Source of the DNA: Gammaproteobacteria bacterium
GTDB taxonomy: Bacteria; Pseudomonadota; Gammaproteobacteria; Pseudomonadales; Halieaceae
Reading direction: 5' to 3'
Assembly: GCA_027295405.1 (NCBI GenBank)
Contig: JAPUKZ010000211.1
Coordinates: forward strand, 1-40,274
Length of the DNA stretch: 40,274 bases
Made by a program: the position numbers and the translations under genes. Shown here one piece after another: positions 7,964-15,707 of the stretch. Each line of letters begins with the position of its first letter. Position 1 is the first letter of the stretch. The notes under the pieces were generated by a model. It made no database searches. It saw only the letters and a list, made by a program, of their open reading frames with translations, and had not been told where the DNA came from.

Positions 7964-8230
7964 GTGAAACAGTACATTAGCCTGCTTTTGTTCACCACTG
8001 AAGCCTGTCACCTGTGTGAGCAGGCGCTGTCCCTGTTGCAGCCGTGGTTGCAGCGGGGATGGTCGTTGCGAGAAGTGGATATCTCGGAATCAGAGGAATT
8101 GTTTCAGCGCTATGGCCTGATCATCCCGGTGTTGCGCCAGGAGGGTAGTGGCCGGGAACTGCACTGGCCTTTCGACAGGGACTCAATAGCCCGATTCCTG
8201 GCCGCCAGTTCGCCGCCAACTGAAAACTAG
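7964..8230 (+). CDS. glutaredoxin-like protein (DUF836 type)
   Basis: 88 residues if started at GTG 7964, just after the amt stop; GTG 7946 inside amt is the ORF-track alternative. The sequence ISLLLFTTEACHLCEQAL has the thioredoxin-fold strand and a CHLC redox motif, followed by REVDISESEELFQRYGLIIPVL with the cis-proline of the fold. This is the short DUF836/glutaredoxin-like family, a presumed cytosolic thiol-disulfide protein of unknown partner. Probably co-transcribed with amt. Its TAG stop lies in the first unit of a tandem-repeat tract. Confidence 0.85.
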   Translation: MKQYISLLLFTTEACHLCEQALSLLQPWLQRGWSLREVDISESEELFQRYGLIIPVLRQEGSGRELHWPFDRDSIARFLAASSPPTEN

Positions 8231-8336
8231 AGAGCCTCAGCTGCTCGCCCACGCGTCTAGAGAGTCTCGGCTGTGCCCACGTGTCTAGAGAGCATCAGCC
8301 GCCCACGCGTATAGAGAGCCTCACTCGCCCACGCGG
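8227..8336. repeat. four imperfect 26-30 bp tandem repeats between convergent genes
   Basis: Units 8227-8256, 8257-8284, 8285-8310 and 8311-8336 share CTAGAGAG (ATAGAGAG in the last), a CTC/ATC-AG stretch and CCCACGCG. The first contains the stop (TAG) of the glutaredoxin-like gene, and the last contains the final codons and stop of uspA on the other strand. The tract therefore looks like amplification of a gene-end to gene-end junction. Units have diverged by substitutions and small indels. Confidence 0.85.
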
Positions 8337-8755
8337 ACTGCCAGTACATCGCAATTGGCTCCGTGCAACACCCCGTTGGCCGTTGAACCCATCAACAGAG
8401 CCAGCCCGTAGCGGCCGTGACTTCCCACCACAATCAGGTCGGAACTCAGTTCCTCGGCCATGGCATGGATTTCCACCTCGGGCCGCCCCAACACAATGTG
8501 CTGTTGCGCCGGGGGAACGGAATGGCTTTCGCCGAAGCGGGTCAGCTGTTGTTGGGCCTGTTGCTGTATCTCCTCCTGGATGCCGGAGAAGTCCATGGGT
8601 ATATCACCCCCATAGGCAAAACTCAGTGGCTCGATGACGTGGATAATATGCAGTGTTGCCGCAAAGGCTTCGGCCAGCTCGCTGGCCCTTTTTGCAACCT
8701 GCTCGGATTCTTCACTCAGGTCGATCGCCAACAGTAAAGTACTATATGCGCCCAC
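8321..8755 (-). CDS. universal stress protein, UspA family
   Basis: 144 residues from GTG 8755, with AGGAG six bases upstream. It opens YSTLLLAIDLSEESEQV, the alpha/beta nucleotide-binding fold of single-domain Usp proteins. The ATP-binding signature G-x2-G-x9-G-S is present in VGSHGRYGLALLMGSTANGV, so it should be an ATP-binding type. Length is normal. Usp proteins act in the cytoplasm during stress or growth arrest; the exact role here is unknown. The final codons (VRVGE-stop) form the last unit of the adjacent tandem repeat. Confidence 0.93.
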   Translation of the reverse strand: MGAYSTLLLAIDLSEESEQVAKRASELAEAFAATLHIIHVIEPLSFAYGGDIPMDFSGIQEEIQQQAQQQLTRFGESHSVPPAQQHIVLGRPEVEIHAMAEELSSDLIVVGSHGRYGLALLMGSTANGVLHGANCDVLAVRVGE

Positions 8756-8784
8756 GGCTTGCTCCTGATGTTTGCGGCTTTCTC

Positions 8785-8812
8785 AATATATAACATAGTA
8801 TAGACGGTGCAA
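8785..8812 (-). promoter_or_regulatory. predicted sigma-70 promoter of uspA
   Basis: Reading the minus strand: TTGCAC (8812-8807), a 16-bp spacer, then TATATT (8790-8785). It would start transcription about 20-25 bp before the GTG start. Match judged by eye. Confidence 0.5.
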
Positions 8813-8861
8813 ATGCTGTGCTGAATCAAAGCCAGCACCTTTAGTTCATTCTGGAGCCCCT

Positions 8862-9290
8862 GTGACTTATTTATTGATCGCGCTGGTCGTCATGGTGGCG
8901 CTATCACCCCTGATCAGCATGATGCCCAGTCGCCGCCAGCGTCAGATTGCCGATCTGCGGCAAAGGGCCGCCAACTGTGGCATCAGGGTGCAGTTGCGTG
9001 AATTACCCAATGCGGCAAAGAGCGGTGATTTGCGGCCTTTCTACGGACGGCATCGGCAGCGCGGCGATCACAAGATCGCCGTTAATGCGGTTTATCAACG
9101 CCATGGAGAAGGCTGGCAGAGCAGCGCGGGTGCTCCCTCAGCCAATCTGATGGCATTGCTGGCGCAACTGCCCCCGGGTGTCAGCCACGTCTGCGAGAAT
9201 CTGCACGAGGTGGGAATATTCTGGGATGAACGGGGTCCGGAGGCTGATGTAGAGCGCATAGACGCAGCCTTGCAGCAACTTCTGCAGTGA
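8862..9290 (+). CDS. conserved hypothetical protein with N-terminal membrane anchor
   Basis: 142 residues from GTG 8862, with CTGGAG a few bases upstream. One membrane helix (YLLIALVVMVALSPLISMM, about 3-21) precedes a basic segment (PSRRQRQIADLRQRAANCGI) and a soluble domain with no motif I can name. Ending ...ERIDAALQQLLQ suggests a C-terminal helix. Pseudomonas carries a hypothetical gene near topA with a similar look, as I remember, so it may be a conserved neighbour. The N-in/C-in or C-out orientation is uncertain; the positive residues after the helix favour a cytoplasmic domain. No function assigned. Confidence 0.72.
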   Translation: MTYLLIALVVMVALSPLISMMPSRRQRQIADLRQRAANCGIRVQLRELPNAAKSGDLRPFYGRHRQRGDHKIAVNAVYQRHGEGWQSSAGAPSANLMALLAQLPPGVSHVCENLHEVGIFWDERGPEADVERIDAALQQLLQ

Positions 9291-9330
9291 GCTTGTTGCA
9301 GGAAAATTGGTAGCGGCTATGTGTTTTTTC

Positions 9331-9359
9331 TTGACCCTCGGCAGATCAGGTCTTATATA
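9331..9359 (+). promoter_or_regulatory. predicted sigma-70 promoter of topA
   Basis: TTGACC (9331-9336), a 17-bp spacer and TATATA (9354-9359), a strong match. Transcription would begin near 9366, leaving a leader of about 25 nt that contains the GAGGGA ribosome site before ATG 9392. Confidence 0.65.
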
Positions 9360-9391
9360 TGTCGCCTTTTGCACGAACCACTTGAGGGAAT

Positions 9392-12103
9392 ATGGGTAAA
9401 TCACTGGTCATTGTCGAGTCGCCGGCCAAGGCGAAGACTATCAACAAATATCTGGGTTCAGATTATGTTGTGAAGTCCAGCGTGGGTCATATTCGCGATT
9501 TACCCACCGCCGGTAGTGGCAAGAACAGCGCAGACCCCAAGGAGCGTGCCCGGCAGGCGGCCAAGACCCGCAAAATGTCGCCCAAGCAGAAAGCCACACA
9601 CAAGAAAAAGAAAGCGCGCGAGCAGCTGATCAAGCGCATGGGCATAGACCCGGACCAGGGCTGGAAGGCGCAGTACGAGATCCTGCCCGGCAAGGAAAAA
9701 GTGGTCAGCGAACTGCAGAGGCTGGCCAAGGACGCCGATGACATCTACCTGGCCACTGACCTGGACCGGGAGGGAGAGGCCATCGCCTGGCACTTGCAGG
9801 AGGCAATAGGCAGCGATAACAAGCGCTATCACCGGGTGGTGTTCAACGAGATCACGAAAAAAGCCATCCAGGAGGCGTTCAAAACACCCGGGGCCCTGGA
9901 TACCAACCGCGTCAACGCCCAGCAGGCTCGCCGCTTCCTGGACCGCATCGTGGGTTATATGGTGTCACCCCTGCTGTGGGCCAAGGTAGCTCGCGGTTTG
10001 TCGGCGGGGCGGGTGCAGTCGGTGGCGGTGCGCCTGATTGTCGAGCGCGAGCGCGAAATTCACGCTTTCATACCGGAGGAATTCTGGGAAATTCACGCCG
10101 AACTGGAGGACACAGGCGAGCACCGGGTGCGCTTCCAGGTACGCAAACACCGGGGTGAGAACTTCCGCCCCACTAACGAGGAAAGCACCTCGGCGGCGGT
10201 CGCCGAGTTGCAGGAGCTGCCTTATGTTGTCAGCCAGCGCGAGGACAAGCCAACCCGCTCCAGGCCATCGGCGCCCTTTATTACCTCGACCTTGCAGCAG
10301 GCTGCCAGTACCCGCCTGGGTTTCAGTGTCAAGAAGACCATGATGATGTCACAGCGTCTGTACGAGGCGGGCTATATCACCTACATGCGCACCGATTCCA
10401 CCAACCTGAGTGCGGAAGCGGTGCAGGCCTGTCGCGACTATATTCAGAACAACTTTGCCGGCCGCTACCTGCCGGAGTCCGCCAACATCTACAGTTCCAA
10501 GGACGGCGCCCAGGAGGCGCACGAGGCGATCCGTCCCACGGATGTCAATGTCCAGCAACAAAACCTCGCCGGCATGGAGCGGGATGCCGAACGCTTGTAC
10601 GAATTGGTCTGGCGACAATTTGTTGCCTGCCAGATGACCCCGGCGGAGTATCTGGCCAGCACGGTTACCGTGGCTGCCGGCGACTACGAACTGAACGCCA
10701 AGGGCCGGATTATCAAGTTTGATGGCTACACCCGGGTCCATGCACCCGCCGGCAAACGCAGTGAGGAAGTGCTGTTACCCGATATCAAGCCGGGAGACAG
10801 CCTGAACCTGCAGGAACTGGATCCCCGCCAGCACTTCACCAAACCCGCTCCGCGCTATGGTGAGGCCAGCCTGGTGCGGGAACTGGAAAAACGGGGCATT
10901 GGTCGTCCATCGACTTACGCCTCGATTATTTCGACGATCCAGGACCGCGGTTATGTGCGGCTCGAAAACAAGCGCTTCTACGCCGAGAAAATGGGCGCTA
11001 TCGTCACCGAACGCTTGCAGGAGAGCTTCACCGAGTTGCTGGACTACGGTTTTACTGCCGGCATGGAAAAACACCTGGATGAGATTGCCGAGGGCAATCT
11101 GGACTGGCGCGACTTGCTGGACGAGTTTTACCGAGATTTCTCCCAGCAGATCCAGACTGCTGAACAGTTGGAAGGCGGGATGCGTCCCAACGAACCGACC
11201 ATGACCGATATCCCCTGTGCTACCTGTGAACGCCCCATGCAGATTCGCACGGCCAGTACCGGCGTATTCCTTGGTTGCTCAGGCTACGCGCTGCCGCCCA
11301 AAGAGCGCTGCAAATCTACCCTGAACCTGATTCCCGGTGATGAAGCGGTGAGTGAAGACGCGGATGAGGAAGCCGAATCACGGCAACTGCGCACCCGGCA
11401 TCGCTGCAAGCAGTGCAATACGGCCATGGACAGTTACCTGATTGACGAGAAGCGCAAACTCCATGTCTGTGGCAACAATCCGGATTGTACCGGCTTCGAG
11501 GTAGAGCACGGCGCCTTCAAGATCAAGGGTTACGACGGGCCGGTTATTGAGTGCGACAAGTGTGGCGCCGACATGCAGCTCAAGACCGGGCGCTTCGGCA
11601 AGTACTTTGGTTGCAGCAGCGAGACCTGCAAGAATACCCGTAAACTGTTGCGCAGTGGGGAAGCGGCACCGCCGAAGATGGCTCCGGTGCCGATGCCGGA
11701 ACTGGAATGCCAGAAGGTGGAAGACACTTATATTTTGCGGGACGGCGCAGCGGGTCTGTTCCTGGCCGCCAGCCAGTTTCCCCGCAAGCGGGAAACCCGG
11801 GCGCCGTTCGTGGATGAAATTCTACCGCACCAGGATGAGATCGACCCCAAATACAGCTTCCTGTTTTCGGCACCGATCAGCGACGATAACGGCCACCGCA
11901 CCCAGATTCGCTACAGCCGCAAGACCAGGGAGCAGTACCTGATGACCGAGGTCGATGGCAAGGCGACGGGTTGGCGCGCCTATTACAGCAATGGCAAATG
12001 GGATGAGAAGGCCACGCCGAAGAAGAAGCCGGCCCGCAAGGGCAGTGCCAGGAAAACCGCCAATTCCGGGGCTAGAGTTAATAGCCGGTCGTTGTTAGAA
12101 TGA
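9392..12103 (+). CDS. topA: DNA topoisomerase I (type IA)
   Basis: 903 residues from ATG 9392, with GAGGGA just upstream. The Toprim domain opens [20 protein letters not shown] and holds [14 protein letters not shown]. The catalytic tyrosine is Y331 in ITYMRTDS. Three C-terminal zinc-ribbon units follow (CATCERPM...; CKQCNTAM...[15 protein letters not shown]...C), then a basic tail ([12 protein letters not shown]). It relaxes negative supercoils by single-strand passage and is normally essential. The length is typical of gammaproteobacterial TopA. It lies before the small PA3009-like gene and lexA, as in Pseudomonas. Confidence 0.98.
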   Translation: MGKSLVIVESPAKAKTINKYLGSDYVVKSSVGHIRDLPTAGSGKNSADPKERARQAAKTRKMSPKQKATHKKKKAREQLIKRMGIDPDQGWKAQYEILPGKEKVVSELQRLAKDADDIYLATDLDREGEAIAWHLQEAIGSDNKRYHRVVFNEITKKAIQEAFKTPGALDTNRVNAQQARRFLDRIVGYMVSPLLWAKVARGLSAGRVQSVAVRLIVEREREIHAFIPEEFWEIHAELEDTGEHRVRFQVRKHRGENFRPTNEESTSAAVAELQELPYVVSQREDKPTRSRPSAPFITSTLQQAASTRLGFSVKKTMMMSQRLYEAGYITYMRTDSTNLSAEAVQACRDYIQNNFAGRYLPESANIYSSKDGAQEAHEAIRPTDVNVQQQNLAGMERDAERLYELVWRQFVACQMTPAEYLASTVTVAAGDYELNAKGRIIKFDGYTRVHAPAGKRSEEVLLPDIKPGDSLNLQELDPRQHFTKPAPRYGEASLVRELEKRGIGRPSTYASIISTIQDRGYVRLENKRFYAEKMGAIVTERLQESFTELLDYGFTAGMEKHLDEIAEGNLDWRDLLDEFYRDFSQQIQTAEQLEGGMRPNEPTMTDIPCATCERPMQIRTASTGVFLGCSGYALPPKERCKSTLNLIPGDEAVSEDADEEAESRQLRTRHRCKQCNTAMDSYLIDEKRKLHVCGNNPDCTGFEVEHGAFKIKGYDGPVIECDKCGADMQLKTGRFGKYFGCSSETCKNTRKLLRSGEAAPPKMAPVPMPELECQKVEDTYILRDGAAGLFLAASQFPRKRETRAPFVDEILPHQDEIDPKYSFLFSAPISDDNGHRTQIRYSRKTREQYLMTEVDGKATGWRAYYSNGKWDEKATPKKKPARKGSARKTANSGARVNSRSLLE

Positions 12104-12134
12104 GACCCTTACACCGACTATTTTGAGGTCTAGT

Positions 12135-12386
12135 GTGGCATCAGCCTTTTTAGAAATCGTTGAACTGGCCAACGGCGACATCGTTTTGCAGCGCGCTGAA
12201 GACGAAGGCGAGCCGCTGGTAGTCATCCGATTCTCGGAAGAATCCCGTGTCTACTTATTTGATGCCACCCTGGAGGTGGCGCGGGTCATGATTCAGGCTG
12301 GCATGCAAGCCGCCGCGTCCATGGCGGAGCAGGGTGAGTTGGAACTGGAGCAGTACGAGGACGGGCAGTCGCGGATACTGCACTAG
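12135..12386 (+). CDS. small conserved hypothetical protein (PA3009-like)
   Basis: 83 residues from GTG 12135, chosen because GAGGT sits 5 bp upstream; the TTG at 12123 in the ORF track is less likely. The sequence FLEIVELANGDIVLQRAEDE then PLVVIRFSEES, ending in an acidic tail, matches my memory of the small protein encoded between topA and sulA/lexA in Pseudomonas. It is acidic, soluble, without motifs, and of unknown function. It lies 31 bp after topA, probably in the same transcript. Unlike Pseudomonas, no sulA follows. Confidence 0.8.
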   Translation: MASAFLEIVELANGDIVLQRAEDEGEPLVVIRFSEESRVYLFDATLEVARVMIQAGMQAAASMAEQGELELEQYEDGQSRILH

Positions 12387-12390
12387 TGCG

Positions 12391-12478
12391 CGCGCTCTAA
12401 CACCCACGCCGCAGCTTTTAACAACCCTGTCGCAGCTTTTAACAACCTCGCCGCAGCTTTTAACAACCCCGCCGCAGC
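12391..12478. repeat. 21-bp tandem repeat built on the 3' end of lexA
   Basis: Three nearly identical 21-bp units, 12410-12430, 12431-12451 and 12452-12472, read CGCAGCTTTTAACAACC plus four variable bases. A diverged copy precedes them (about 12391-12409) and a partial CGCAGC follows (12473-12478). The third unit contains the lexA stop codon (minus strand, 12460-12462) and its last codons, so the others are downstream copies of the gene end. There are no spacers, so this is not a CRISPR. Confidence 0.9.
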
Positions 12479-13062
12479 ACTCCCACACTCAGGCCTTCGA
12501 TGGCAAAGTCCTGATGCCGCAAATCCACTGCTATGGGTTGAAAGTCAGGATTCTCAGGTAGCAACATCAACTGGTGCTTGCTGCGCCCCTTCTGCAATCG
12601 TTTTACCGTGACCTCATCATCAATTCGGGCTACCACAATATCGCCATTGTTGGCGTTGCTGGTGCTGTGAACCGCCAGCAGATCTGAGTCAAATATCCCC
12701 ACACCGATCATGCTGTCGCCGTGCACCTGCAGGAAAAAATCTGCCGCCGGCTTGAAGAAGGAAGCGGGCAGGTCACAGTATTCTTCAATATGCTCCTCGG
12801 CCAGGATCGGGCTACCGGCGGCAACGCGCCCGACAATCGGGATACCCGGACTTTGCGGTAGCCGGATGCCACGGGAAGCACCCGGAACAATTTCGATAGC
12901 GCCCTTGCGCGCCAGTGCCTTGAGGTGTTCCTCGGCGGCATTGGCGGATTTGAAACCTAATTGCCGGGCGATGTCCGCGCGGGTGGGGGGATAGCCGGTT
13001 TCATCGATATGCGTGCGAATCAGCTCCAGTACCTGCTGTTGTCGCTGGGTCAGTCTTTCCAT
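12460..13062 (-). CDS. lexA: LexA, SOS-response repressor/self-cleaving protease
   Basis: 200 residues from ATG 13062 (GGAG 10 nt upstream; GTG 13068 is the ORF-track start). The N-terminal helix-turn-helix ([12 protein letters not shown], then [13 protein letters not shown]) is followed by the self-cleavage site A82-G83 (VAAGSP) and the catalytic dyad S117 (HGDSM) and K154 (VTVKRL). RecA-stimulated self-cleavage derepresses SOS genes. Two SOS boxes lie upstream, so it is autoregulated. The C-terminus ends LRRGC, with its stop inside a tandem repeat. No sulA is next to it. Confidence 0.98.
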   Translation of the reverse strand: MERLTQRQQQVLELIRTHIDETGYPPTRADIARQLGFKSANAAEEHLKALARKGAIEIVPGASRGIRLPQSPGIPIVGRVAAGSPILAEEHIEEYCDLPASFFKPAADFFLQVHGDSMIGVGIFDSDLLAVHSTSNANNGDIVVARIDDEVTVKRLQKGRSKHQLMLLPENPDFQPIAVDLRHQDFAIEGLSVGVLRRGC

Positions 13063-13085
13063 GATCACGGCGCTCCGTCACGCAG

Positions 13086-13101
13086 CTGATTATTTATACA
13101 G
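13086..13101 (-). promoter_or_regulatory. LexA binding site (SOS box), proximal
   Basis: On the minus strand CTGTATAAATAATCAG fits CTG-N10-CAG with the AT-rich centre of gammaproteobacterial SOS boxes. It lies about 25 bp before the lexA start, downstream of the predicted -10. Confidence 0.88.
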
Positions 13102-13104
13102 TAG

Positions 13105-13120
13105 CTGTGATTATATACAG
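13105..13120 (-). promoter_or_regulatory. LexA binding site (SOS box), distal, over the -10
   Basis: On the minus strand CTGTATATAATCACAG fits CTG-N10-CAG. Its centre holds TATAAT, the predicted lexA -10, so bound LexA would block polymerase. Start-to-start distance to the other box is 19 bp, similar to the double operator of E. coli lexA. Confidence 0.88.
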
Positions 13121-13137
13121 GCTGGATAGTTGTACAA
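13110..13137 (-). promoter_or_regulatory. predicted lexA promoter
   Basis: Minus strand TTGTAC (13137-13132), a 16-bp spacer and TATAAT (13115-13110). The -10 is embedded in the distal SOS box. Confidence 0.7.
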
Positions 13138-13244
13138 GCTGAATTTCTGCCGTCTTTGCAAGCGCATGCGCGCCGGGACCGGGCCGGGGAGTGCCTGTGC
13201 GGGCTACGGGTCGCTGGTGGAGAGGGCCGGTATCGGTTGGCGCG

Positions 13245-13562
13245 TTAGTATTCTTCCACGCCGATCATAAACTCCGGCTCAATATCGCTGAGCGGGCCTG
13301 ACCAGTCTTCGGGGTGGAAGGGCAGGTCGGGATCGTGGCTTTCCTCGCCGTCCAACTCATAGGGATTGCGCCAGTCCTCCGGCGCCTCGATGGATATCGG
13401 CTGCAGTTCCTTCCAAGAATCCAGGTCGTACTCGCTGACCTCACCGTCAATGAACTGGGTTTCCACCAACAGAGTCTTGGGATCCCACGCAACCACCTCA
13501 AACGCTGTCTTGGTCTGTAAATCCTGATACCACTGACCCACCCTGGGCCCAAGTAATTTCAT
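13245..13562 (-). CDS. small acidic conserved hypothetical protein (DUF6763-like)
   Basis: 105 residues from ATG 13562, chosen for the GAAGGAG 8 nt upstream; the ORF-track start at 13610 lacks support. The sequence GPRVGQWYQDLQTKTAFEVV, then YDLDSWKEL and IEAPEDWRNPYE, matches a small family I remember from Pseudomonas and relatives (DUF6763). It is acidic and cytosolic, with no signal or membrane segment. Function unknown. It is monocistronic here, between lexA and the methylthioinosine phosphorylase gene. Confidence 0.82.
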   Translation of the reverse strand: MKLLGPRVGQWYQDLQTKTAFEVVAWDPKTLLVETQFIDGEVSEYDLDSWKELQPISIEAPEDWRNPYELDGEESHDPDLPFHPEDWSGPLSDIEPEFMIGVEEY

Positions 13563-13600
13563 AGCTGTGACTCCTTCACCTAACAACGCTGTTAGCATTA

Positions 13601-13629
13601 AACATATCACCTTGGCGGGAGCTGTCCAA
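13601..13629 (-). promoter_or_regulatory. predicted promoter of the DUF6763-like gene
   Basis: Minus strand TTGGAC (13629-13624), a 17-bp spacer and TATGTT (13606-13601), about 40 bp before the chosen ATG. Confidence 0.5.
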
Positions 13630-13758
13630 TATGCGCAACGGATATAAGACCAAGCTGTTAAATATGAAATTGTTCTATGTGGATGAACTTTAGCAGAGAT
13701 ATCAAGGGCTTAATATTATTGCAGTTGCAGCAGCTCGCGGCGACACCGGTTTTTTAGC

Positions 13759-13788
13759 TTGCTCAGGTATTACAGCCTGGCGTATAAA
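13759..13788 (+). promoter_or_regulatory. predicted promoter of the methylthioinosine phosphorylase gene
   Basis: TTGCTC (13759-13764), an 18-bp spacer and TATAAA (13783-13788) in an AT-rich stretch, about 45 bp before the TTG start. A second TATAAG lies at about 13800. Moderate match only. Confidence 0.42.
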
Positions 13789-13831
13789 TGACAAAAATGT
13801 ATAAGCACTTTGAAAAAAGCGAGATTGTGAC

Positions 13832-14575
13832 TTGAGCAGCACTGCCGTCATCGGTGGCACCGGCTTGAATCAGCTGGCGGGTCTTGAGCTGATTCGTGCG
13901 CACTCCCCGGAGACACCTTTTGGCGAGCCCTCGGCGCCGGTACAGGAGGGGCGTTTAGCCGGCAACAGCGTATTTTTCCTACCCCGGCACGGGACGCGGC
14001 ACCATCTGCCCCCGCACAAAATCAATTATCGGGCCAACCTCTGGGCGTTGCGGGAATTGGGGGTTGAGCGGGTGGTTGCAGTCAATGCGGTCGGTGGGAT
14101 ACATGCCGCACTCGGCCCTGGTGCTTTGGTGGTACCCGACCAGATCATCGACTACACCTGGGGTCGTGAGCAGTCCCTTTACGATGGCAGCGGCGCGGCG
14201 CTTGACCACATAGATTTCACCCGACCTTACACTGCCGGCCTGCGTGCAAAACTGCTGCAGGCCGCCGCCAGCTGCAACATCCCCTGCGCCGACGGCGCTA
14301 CCTATGGTGCCACCCAGGGTCCGCGGTTGGAAACCGCTGCCGAAGTACAGCGTCTGCTACGGGATGGTTGTGACCTGGTGGGTATGACCGGGATGCCGGA
14401 AGCGGCATTGGCGGTGGAGCTGGGCCTGGCCTACGCCGCCATTTGTCTGGTGGTCAACACGGCGGCGGGTTTGAGCGACGAGCCCATCACGCAGCAGGGG
14501 ATGGCGGTGATCCTGGAACAGAAAATCGCGACTATCGGCGAGATCCTGGCGAGGTTCCTGCAACTTCCCCCGTGA
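13832..14575 (+). CDS. S-methyl-5'-thioinosine phosphorylase (MTAP/PNP family)
   Basis: 247 residues from TTG 13832; the in-frame sequence upstream offers no better start. It opens AVIGGTGLNQL (phosphate-binding loop), then RHGTRHHLPPHKINYRANLW, VNAVGGI and GMTGMPEAAL. The MTGMPEA segment is what I recall from Pseudomonas PA3004, which prefers methylthioinosine to methylthioadenosine. It cleaves the nucleoside with phosphate to a base and methylthioribose-1-phosphate in methionine and polyamine by-product salvage. Pseudomonas has nagZ and psrA between lexA and this gene; neither is here. The 3' end overlaps csiV by 44 bp. Confidence 0.87.
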   Translation: MSSTAVIGGTGLNQLAGLELIRAHSPETPFGEPSAPVQEGRLAGNSVFFLPRHGTRHHLPPHKINYRANLWALRELGVERVVAVNAVGGIHAALGPGALVVPDQIIDYTWGREQSLYDGSGAALDHIDFTRPYTAGLRAKLLQAAASCNIPCADGATYGATQGPRLETAAEVQRLLRDGCDLVGMTGMPEAALAVELGLAYAAICLVVNTAAGLSDEPITQQGMAVILEQKIATIGEILARFLQLPP

Positions 14576-15707
14576 GTTCCTGCGCCAGGCGGACCTGCGG
14601 CTGGTAGAAGGGTTCAAATTGATAGGGCGAGACCCGCAGGATAAGTCCCAGCAGGGGATGATCCAGGTAGTGTAACTCGCCGCCGCGCATGCGCCGTTTG
14701 TACTGTACCCGAACCGCGTGCTCGAAGGGATACCAGGGCTGCTCGAGAAACTGCTCAATATCCAGCACGCCAATTCGCCGGGCGCTGATGACGATGGGTT
14801 GCAGACTATCCGCGGGATCCAGCTCAACCACTGGAACCAACTCGAGTGATTCGAGGTTCTCGGGTGGCAGCACGATAGCGTCGCTGAAACCGGCTTCCAG
14901 CTCCACCCGAAACGACCAGGGCGTCCAGCGGTACGCCTGCGGCGGCAGCGGCGGCGCGGGCATGGTCCAGGCGGGTTCAGCGCTTTCCCCCTCCGGGATG
15001 AACCCTGCCGGTGTTGCCGCAGCTTCTTCACTGCGGGTATTAAGCCAGAGGTTGGTTTCAATGTGCAGGTAGCGGGATACATATAGCATCACGCTGCCTT
15101 GCAAGGCCGGGTAATTGCCCTCGGCGATAACGCCGTCGATGACAATCGGCAGGCTGTGTTCGCGCGAGCGCATGGGTTGCAACCAGCTCTGGTGGAACAT
15201 CAGCCGCATATCGCGGCTGCGACGAATGCGCAGCGCCTCGGTGGCAAATTCAGCGGCATCCGCCGGCATCAGTACGAACGCTCTGGGTACGGTGAGACTC
15301 GTTGGATCGATGACCGGTGCGGGATCAGCAACACTCTCCGGGGTTGGCAGTGTTAACGCCACGCCAGGCGCGTCCAGCGAGCCCTGATACACTCGCCGCA
15401 GCTCGGCAACAGATTTGTCCCAGGCCAGGTCGAAGGCCGGTGTCGGCACGGTATCCTCTATGCGCTGCAGGAGAAACTCCTGCTGTAGATCGCTGTCAGT
15501 CATTCCGGCACGCAGGTGTCGCAGGTGCGGGGGATAGGACAGCTCGGGGAGGGCGGGCCAGTTCTCGGTTTCTGCGGCGGTTTCCAGATAACGGAAAATG
15601 ATGATTTCAACCTGGTACCAGGACGGTTCACGCTCGTCCTCGGCGACCCCTTGTGCCAGCGACGGCGTTACCAGTACCGCCAGCAGCAGTGCGCACAGAC
15701 TCTTCAT
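14532..15707 (-). CDS. csiV: CsiV family protein, periplasmic
   Basis: 391 residues with a signal peptide (KSLCALLLAVLVTPSLAQ). The mature start SWYQVEIIIFRYL and repeated IMLYVSRYLHIE- and GVIAEGN-like elements match the CsiV family (PF10972), described as a peptidoglycan-binding protein affecting division in Gammaproteobacteria; Pseudomonas has a homologue next to mfd. The function of this member is inferred only. It starts in the stop of mfd (4-bp overlap) and so is coupled to it. Its 3' end overlaps the convergent phosphorylase gene by 44 bp. Confidence 0.8.
   Translation of the reverse strand: MKSLCALLLAVLVTPSLAQGVAEDEREPSWYQVEIIIFRYLETAAETENWPALPELSYPPHLRHLRAGMTDSDLQQEFLLQRIEDTVPTPAFDLAWDKSVAELRRVYQGSLDAPGVALTLPTPESVADPAPVIDPTSLTVPRAFVLMPADAAEFATEALRIRRSRDMRLMFHQSWLQPMRSREHSLPIVIDGVIAEGNYPALQGSVMLYVSRYLHIETNLWLNTRSEEAAATPAGFIPEGESAEPAWTMPAPPLPPQAYRWTPWSFRVELEAGFSDAIVLPPENLESLELVPVVELDPADSLQPIVISARRIGVLDIEQFLEQPWYPFEHAVRVQYKRRMRGGELHYLDHPLLGLILRVSPYQFEPFYQPQVRLAQELTGEVAGTSPGSRR

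Noticed and set aside
8281-8637. 118-codon plus-strand ORF starting in the tandem repeat
   Set aside because: Opposite uspA, arginine/proline-rich as expected for GC-rich shadow frames, and no ribosome site.
12410-12478. Short regular repeats that might be a CRISPR array
   Set aside because: The 21-bp units abut directly, without unique spacers, and there are no cas genes; it is a tandem repeat of the lexA end.
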